64,000 nucleotides of DNA from Syngnathus acus. Its lineage: Eukaryota > Chordata > Actinopteri > Syngnathiformes > Syngnathidae. Positions 58,801-64,000 of the stretch are shown one piece after another. Each line of letters starts with the position of its first letter. The stretch's first letter is position 1. The stretch covers positions 6,495,501-6,559,500 of the forward strand of contig NC_051103.1 of the NCBI RefSeq assembly GCF_901709675.1, given 5' to 3'. The translations under genes were made by a program, and so were the position numbers. The notes under the pieces are model-generated. The model had not been told where the DNA came from, did no database searches, and saw nothing but the letters and a program-made list of their open reading frames with translations.

Positions 58801-61774
58801 CCGCTGCACCGAGTCGGGCGCGTCGGGCGTCTGCAGCGGGCGCGGCGACTGCGTGTGCGGCCAGTGCGTGTGCCACAGCAGCGACTTTGGCAAAGTGTGG
58901 GGGAAGCTGTGCGAGTGCGATGACTTCAACTGCCTGCGCTACAAAGGAGAACTCTGCTCCGGTACGTCACTCGGCCATTTGGAATTTCCACCAAGGGTTA
59001 ACACTGAATGAAGACACACACATTGCGCATAGGGACTTGCCACGCACCTCATCTGGTAAGAATTAACATCCCCAAAACACTTCTCCCCCCCCCCCCCCCC
59101 AAGCCCGGGCTCCATTCACAATGAGCACGTGCAAGAAATTGACACAACAGTGGAACATCTAGAAAGAGTCTTGCACAATGTCAGCAGTTAGCGGCTTAAT
59201 CGAATGTCATTCGAACTCATCGTGAGAAATGGACCACAGCGCAGATGTTTGCTGTCATCCCCGGCGAGCCAATCAGTGACGTTCGCCTCTTCTTTTATCC
59301 GAATGGCATGCTTAGCTTTGCTCCCCAGAGTCAACACACGCTCTTTGCATTCCCCAAAGTGGACAGATTAACATGAAAATACCTTTGTGATTACTCACGG
59401 GGTCCAGCGAGGCGTTGAGACGCTAAAAATAACGCCATGTTTGGGCTGAAAAAAAACAAAACAAAAGAGACACAGCGGGGATTTGGTGAAAATGTTGCTG
59501 CTTTGAAATTCGGAAAGAGAGGAAGCATCTTATGCGTGATTATGACACATTGTGTGATGTGGTTATGATGATCCTATTGTCTGTCTGAGTGTAGACAGAT
59601 GGGGAAAAACATGGTAAGTATAAAAGATGACCAAGGCCACAGAAGATGCTTTTTTTGGAGGTCTGCAACATGAAAAAAAATGAAATAATAATAATTGTAG
59701 CATTTGCTGATCATATAAATGAGAAGTTCTGGATGACATGAAAGGAACAAACAATATTAAGGAGAAATATTTTTCAAATATAGTTAAATATAACAGAACT
59801 GTACTTGGGCTGTAAGTCTTGAGCACACCACTAGAGGGAGCCTCTGTGACGACCCGGTGTATGACCAATTTCTCTCTCTCTCCTTCCAGGCCACGGCGTT
59901 TGCAACTGCGGCTTCTGCCAGTGCGCCCCCGACTGGCGGGGGGAGAACTGCAACTGCTCCACACGGACCGATACCTGCATGTCGCACCTGGGATTGCTGT
60001 GCAGTGGGCGGGGCCAGTGCGAATGCGGCGCCTGCGAGTGCACCCAACCCGGCGCCTACGGAGCCACCTGCGACAAGTGTCCCACCTGTCCTGACGCGTG
60101 CACCATGAAAAAGTACACACAAATAATCACACTTTGGGATTCTACTAATAATTGTCTAATTGTGTTTTTTTTTTTTTTTTAAATGACAGGCAATGTGTGG
60201 AGTGTAAACATTTCAAAAGAGGCAAGCTGTTCCAGGACAACACCTGCGCTCGCATTTGTAAGGACGAGATTGAGCTCATGGAGGAATTAGGTGAGGAACT
60301 AATAAGAAGCTTCTCCGGAATATTGAAGCCTCACTCACCCGTGGTATTTTTTGTCGGCGCTCAGTGCTTCATGATACAAACGCGGTGAACTGCACCTACA
60401 AGGACGAGAACGACTGCGTGCAGCAGTTCCAGTACTACGAGGACGCCAGCGGAAAGTCCATCTTGTTTGTCGTCAAGGAGCCAGGTAACTAACGTTCGTT
60501 GACAGCTTTATCCAAATATGGGCATGGATTATTTTATTAACTCATTCACCGTCAACGGAACTGAACGAGTTAATAAAATGGACTTTTTTGTATTGTTTTT
60601 TTTTTTTTGCAGTTGGAGCTTGTCCACTTTCAAGCTGTCAACTTGTTGGGTGGCGTCGGCGAGGGGAAGGGGGGTCGTTTAACGGGGCCCCGATTGCCCG
60701 GAGAGAAAATCTGTCGCGGGGTCTCTCGCCTCTAATGAATGCGCCCGTCTAATTTAGACTGCACATTTGCAGGAGGGAAATACGCCAGAGTTTACCCTGA
60801 ACACGTTTGCGCCCCGCCGAGACAAAGTGGGTCATAAAACATCCCGGCCCAGCTCCTCCGGGACACGCTGACTCCACATTATGAGAGCTAGCTAAGCAAA
60901 ATCCAGCGCAAAGTAAGAAACTTCAAGTTTCAGAAACAGTCCAAAAAAAGATTAACAAGGTTTGGAATCAAAAAGGTAATGAGGGCATTATACGCACGAG
61001 CGGAAAAACAGGAATGAGCAAAAAGGAAAACTCACGCCAGAAAAAGGAAGTTGAGCTTTGATGCCACTTGTAAAAGGTGGCCTCTCCCGGAGGCACCAAT
61101 GAGAGCGATAAAAAGGACTTTATTTATTGATGATTATTATTTTAAAAACTTTTGGCCCTTCCCCTTAGACTGTCCCGAGGGCCCGGACGTTTTGGTGGTG
61201 CTGCTCTCGGTGGCGGGGGCCATCTTGTTCCTCGGCTTGGCGGCGCTGCTCATCTGGAAGCTGCTGATTACCATTCACGACAGGCGAGAGTTTGCCAAAT
61301 TTGAGGAGGAGCGTGCACGGGCCAAGTGGGACACGGTGGGTGAGATTGCTGACAGGGCGGACGACGACAGGGTGGACATTTTCGGCTAATGTTAGCATTT
61401 CAAAACAGAATAATGCTGCCTTTTCACTGTTGCGTAAAGGCGGCCACACACACTTGCTGCATCTTTTTATTGTTTGCGCGGCCTGCTGTTAGCCGCAGCA
61501 CTACAAAGGCTTGGCTTGAAATTAGTTTAGTGGCTTTTTCTGCTAATCGGCTGCTGTTTGGCTCCCAACAAACCACAAGTAAGTTTAACGGTCAACTACA
61601 TACTCAACAATTAAAGCCGTTTTTGCAGTGGTGGGCTGTTCCATGCCAACAGTCACATTTTTCGATTCCAAGTTCAAATGAATTTGTGTGGTTTTTTTTT
61701 GACAGGGTCACAATCCTCTTTATAAAGGGGCCACATCCACTTTCACCAACATCACATACAGAGGGAAAGACTGA
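55846..61774 (+). CDS. itgb3: integrin beta-3
   Basis: 15 exons: 55846-55900, 56007-56092, 56171-56375, 56451-56703, 56765-56927, 56997-57158, 57226-57321, 57724-57813, 57924-58058, 58529-58961, 59890-60112, 60190-60290, 60365-60484, 61169-61335, 61706-61774, giving 785 aa (human 788). It is the beta chain of RGD-binding integrins such as alphaIIb-beta3 and alphaV-beta3, at the surface of thrombocytes and other cells. In order it shows a signal peptide, a PSI domain ([12 protein letters not shown]), a hybrid domain, a betaI domain with the MIDAS DLSYS (140-144) and [12 protein letters not shown], four Cys-rich EGF modules, a tail domain and a TM helix (about 714-738). The cytoplasmic tail has [17 protein letters not shown] (766-769) and NITY (778-781). 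Tail and betaI residues fit beta-3 best. Teleosts can have two itgb3 copies and I cannot tell which this is. Confidence 0.94.
58059..58528. other. itgb3 intron 9
   Basis: 470 bases between betaI/hybrid and the exon encoding EGF-type modules. No additional exon or named repeat was recognised. Confidence 0.55.
58962..59889. other. itgb3 intron 10
   Basis: 928 bases, containing a poly-C tract (about 59087-59101) and AT-rich sequence. No coding exon was recognised. Confidence 0.55.
60485..61168. other. itgb3 intron 13
   Basis: 684 bases before the transmembrane exon. It includes a short inverted repeat near 60537-60583 (AACTCATTCACCGT... and ...GAACGAGTTAATAAA) and no coding exon that I can support. 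Confidence 0.5.
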
Positions 61775-61921
61775 AGACTGGGAACATCTCAAGGTTGAAC
61801 CAAACTTGGGAAGGTACAGAATCATGTGCAGGTCTCTACTGTCACAAAGCAATCAATCATAAGAATGATTGTTATTTTGTAAATATGTACAAATGACTGT
61901 GTGGCTTTGGATTCGTCACAA

Positions 61922-61927
61922 AATAAA
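61922..61927 (+). terminator. poly(A) signal of itgb3
   Basis: AATAAA lies about 150 bases past the itgb3 stop codon. Confidence 0.5.
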
Positions 61928-62429
61928 TGTTGAGCGATCATTTGATGACGTATTGAAAGTTCATGAAATATATATCATAATGTACACAATGATTCCAAGC
62001 CAGTGTGCTGTGAGAAATCACTAAAATTTCACTCAATCGGTCAGAAAAAAAAGATTGATCGCTAATAATGTAACCACAATATTGACCAAGCACATTGGTA
62101 TAGAAATTATAAACTAAAGTTGCAATTGTACTGTCAGCATAATACACTAATTTGACTATTTTTAATAGTCCCTCTGCTGCCATCTCCTGATCATGCAGTG
62201 GTACTACATTTTTTTCCCCCCGTTTGTCATACTTAAAATTTAAGTTATTTTCGGCCCGCAGCTTCGGTTTTATAATGTATTATTTATGGCCCGCCTGCAC
62301 TGTCAAACAATAAAAAAAAAAGCATGCAACTTGAAACTGTATTTCCCCCTATTACCAAAAGGTGGCAGCACCACTCCTTTCTTTTCTGTCATGGCGACTG
62401 CTAAGTAAACAAGGTAAGTTGACATTGAG

Positions 62430-62665
62430 GGCCGTCGCTTTCAAAAGAAATGTCAATTACAGTACTTCCTCACTGAAAATCAAGGTAATTGTGTTTGTCT
62501 AATTTGTAAAGAGACGGTTGCCTTATTTAAGGATTTCAACCTTAAGAGACACCATCAGACTAAACATGCTAACATACGACAAGCTAACGGAGCGACCGCG
62601 CTAATAAAGTGAAGCAGCTTCAAGCTAAACTGGCATCACAACAGTACTTTTTCACGCGGGGCTGT
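62430..62665 (+). pseudogene. hAT-type transposase N-terminal fragment (BED finger)
   Basis: The plus strand reads RFQKKCQLQYFLTENQ, then GNCVCLICKETVALFK, then DFNLKRHHQTKHAN. The CxxC...HxxxxH arrangement is a BED zinc finger. The wording resembles the remembered start of GTF2IRD2/EPM2AIP1-like hAT transposases. A TGA follows LIK, but the similarity resumes in another frame (KQLQAKLASQQYFFTRG), so the copy is frameshifted. Nothing of the catalytic domain remains. It is an old, dead fragment. Confidence 0.7.
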
Positions 62666-62837
62666 GAGTCAAAAGTAAATCAAAAGTATATATTATTTAA
62701 TATTAATTATTACAAAGTGGCCATGTTAATACTGTTGATGTTATGAACTTGTAGACGTGACACAAACTATTACTTTCTGAAAGATATTGTAAATGACAAG
62801 AGCAAAATTCACTTGTTTTAAGTTTGAATAATAATTA

Positions 62838-63641
62838 CCGTTTTTTTCCCATGTATAATGCGCCCCCATGTATAATACGCACCCTAAAAATGGCATGTCA
62901 ATGCTGGAAAAAAGCCTGTACCCATGTATAATACGCACCCATATTTTGACTTTTTTTTTTTTCTTTTTTTTTTTAAAGTCCCAATGATCGTCACACACAC
63001 ATCTGGGTGTGGTGAAATTTGTCCTCTGCATTTGACCCATCCCCGTGTGATTTTGATCCATCCCCTGGGGGAGAGGGGAGCAGTGAGCAGCAGCGGCGCC
63101 GCGCTCGGGAATCATTTGGTGATCTAACCCCCCAATTCCAACCCTTAATGCTGAGTGCCAAGCAGGGAGGCAATGGGTCCCATTTTTATAGTCTTTGGTA
63201 TGACCCGGCCGGGTTACTTAAGTCCGTAAACGTAAAATTATTTCAGAAAAAAGATCATCTTTGGGAACAACCGGTTGTTATTCTGCCGGTCAGTATCACT
63301 GCGCATGCGCTAGCAAACTCGATAGCGAAGAAATGTTTCGGATTTGTGTAGGGTACATTGTGACAGCAAACGAGCAGGTGATCGAGCAAGCGTCTGATAC
63401 GAGAGCATTGTGTTCGTATGGAGCGTGTTTGAAGTGAACAGCAGAGAAGGAACAAGGCAAAGTGTTGTGAAATAAAATATTACCTGTAATACGCATTTAG
63501 GTAGAGAACTGAACTCTCGCTCTTTATATAGCTAACGTGTCAAAAAAAAGAAAAAAAATTGTACCCATGTATAATGCGCACCCCAGATTTTAGGACAATA
63601 AATTAGTTAAATTTTGCGCATTATACATGGGAAAAAAACGG
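62838..63641. mobile_element. TA-flanked MITE with 26-base perfect terminal inverted repeats
   Basis: The left end CCGTTTTTTTCCCATGTATA continues to GCGC, and the right end is its exact reverse complement, ending in TATACATGGGAAAAAAACGG. A TA dinucleotide flanks both sides, as expected for Tc1/mariner-type insertion. Sub-terminal copies of CCCATGTATAATACGCACC repeat inside both ends. No transposase is encoded, so it is non-autonomous. Perfect repeats suggest a fairly recent insertion. Confidence 0.85.
62975..63220 (+). repeat. dispersed teleost element nested in the MITE
   Basis: The run TGGTGAAATTTGTCCTCTGC, then CAGTGAGCAGCAGCGGCGCC, then TGCTGAGTGCCAAGCAGGGA and GGCAATGGGTCCCATTTTTA matches, from memory, a very widespread fish interspersed repeat. 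It lies wholly inside the MITE. I cannot assign a family name with certainty. Confidence 0.65.
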
Positions 63642-64000
63642 TACTTATAACTCCTGTTTAAAATGTTCATGAGGTAAAAATGTATTTCATAAAGTTTGTT
63701 CAATGTTATCTGACTCTTCAGATATGAATGAAAGGCAGAATTTGTGTTTTTAGAGTTGTTCACATCTGCCTGAGTGGCTTATATTTGGTTATTTTGTCAT
63801 TTAAAAATCAAGACAATTGAGACAATGAAATTTGTTTCATAACAGTGTGTATTGGCATGCATTTTTTGTAGTTAAAACATGTCCGAAAGATCTATTGGCC
63901 CCCGGGGCCCCTTCACTTTATCAAATCTGGCCCTCTTTGCAAAAAGTTTGGACACCCTTGTATTAGTCGGTCTTGGGCCCTGTAATATTTCTTTGGAAAT

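Larger units (their letters stand above)
61775..64000. other. 3' of itgb3: nested transposon remnants
   Basis: After the itgb3 poly(A) signal the sequence is mostly repeat-derived. It includes a hAT-type fossil whose edges look like 62220 and about 63962, a TA-flanked MITE at 62838-63641 inside it, and a dispersed teleost element inside the MITE. No gene is supported. Confidence 0.6.

Noticed and set aside
59087-59101. Poly-C run in itgb3 intron 10 as a structured element
   Set aside because: A simple homopolymer, similar to others at 37065 and 41099; nothing supports a function.
61051-61389. Plus-strand ORF starting in itgb3 intron 13 as an independent gene
   Set aside because: It is the transmembrane exon of itgb3 plus open intron sequence on both sides.

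Overview
This window is nuclear DNA from a vertebrate, most likely a compact-genome teleost fish. It carries eight intron-bearing or single-exon vertebrate genes with very short introns: nrap has 43 coding exons in about 9.5 kb. Between genes there are teleost-type dispersed repeats. I cannot fix the species from the sequence. I found no prokaryotic operons, CRISPR arrays, tRNAs or rRNAs.

Layout. 1-2242 is intergenic with a dispersed repeat. 2243-3427 (-) is adrb1, a single-exon beta-1-type adrenergic receptor. 5131-10018 (-) is nhlrc2 (thioredoxin-like plus NHL repeats, 12 exons). It is head-to-head, across 472 bp, with dclre1a/SNM1A (10491-13402, +, 9 exons), a DNA-crosslink-repair nuclease. 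13403-17232 holds a LINE fragment and a palindromic minisatellite. 17233-19442 (-) is casp7, the executioner caspase (6 exons plus a candidate alternative first exon). It is divergent from nrap (20638-30155, +), a LIM and nebulin-repeat anchoring protein of muscle. nrap runs tail-to-tail into dnmbp/Tuba (31266-45618, -, 16 exons), a Cdc42 exchange factor with SH3, DH and BAR domains. A 639-codon ORF lies in dnmbp intron 3 and looks like an alternative 5' coding exon. 50064-54153 (-) is cpn1 (carboxypeptidase N catalytic chain, 9 exons), divergent from itgb3 (55846-61774, +, 15 exons), integrin beta-3. The last 2 kb is a nest of DNA-transposon remnants.

Exon chains were joined by hand using GT/AG sites, reading phase and remembered human family sequences. 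Each chain sums to a whole number of codons: nhlrc2 717 aa, dclre1a 757, casp7 307, nrap 1801, dnmbp 1606, cpn1 449, itgb3 785.

Context. adrb1-nhlrc2-dclre1a-casp7-nrap matches the order and strands I recall for human 10q25, except that PLEKHS1 is not seen between dclre1a and casp7. dnmbp-cpn1 matches human 10q24, and itgb3 corresponds to human 17q21, so the window is three ancestral synteny blocks joined together. The genes are not a pathway; they are ordinary conserved vertebrate neighbours. The most interesting items are the dnmbp intron-3 exon with its Arg-Asp pentapeptide array, the palindromic higher-order minisatellite between dclre1a and casp7, and the modular exon pattern of nrap.
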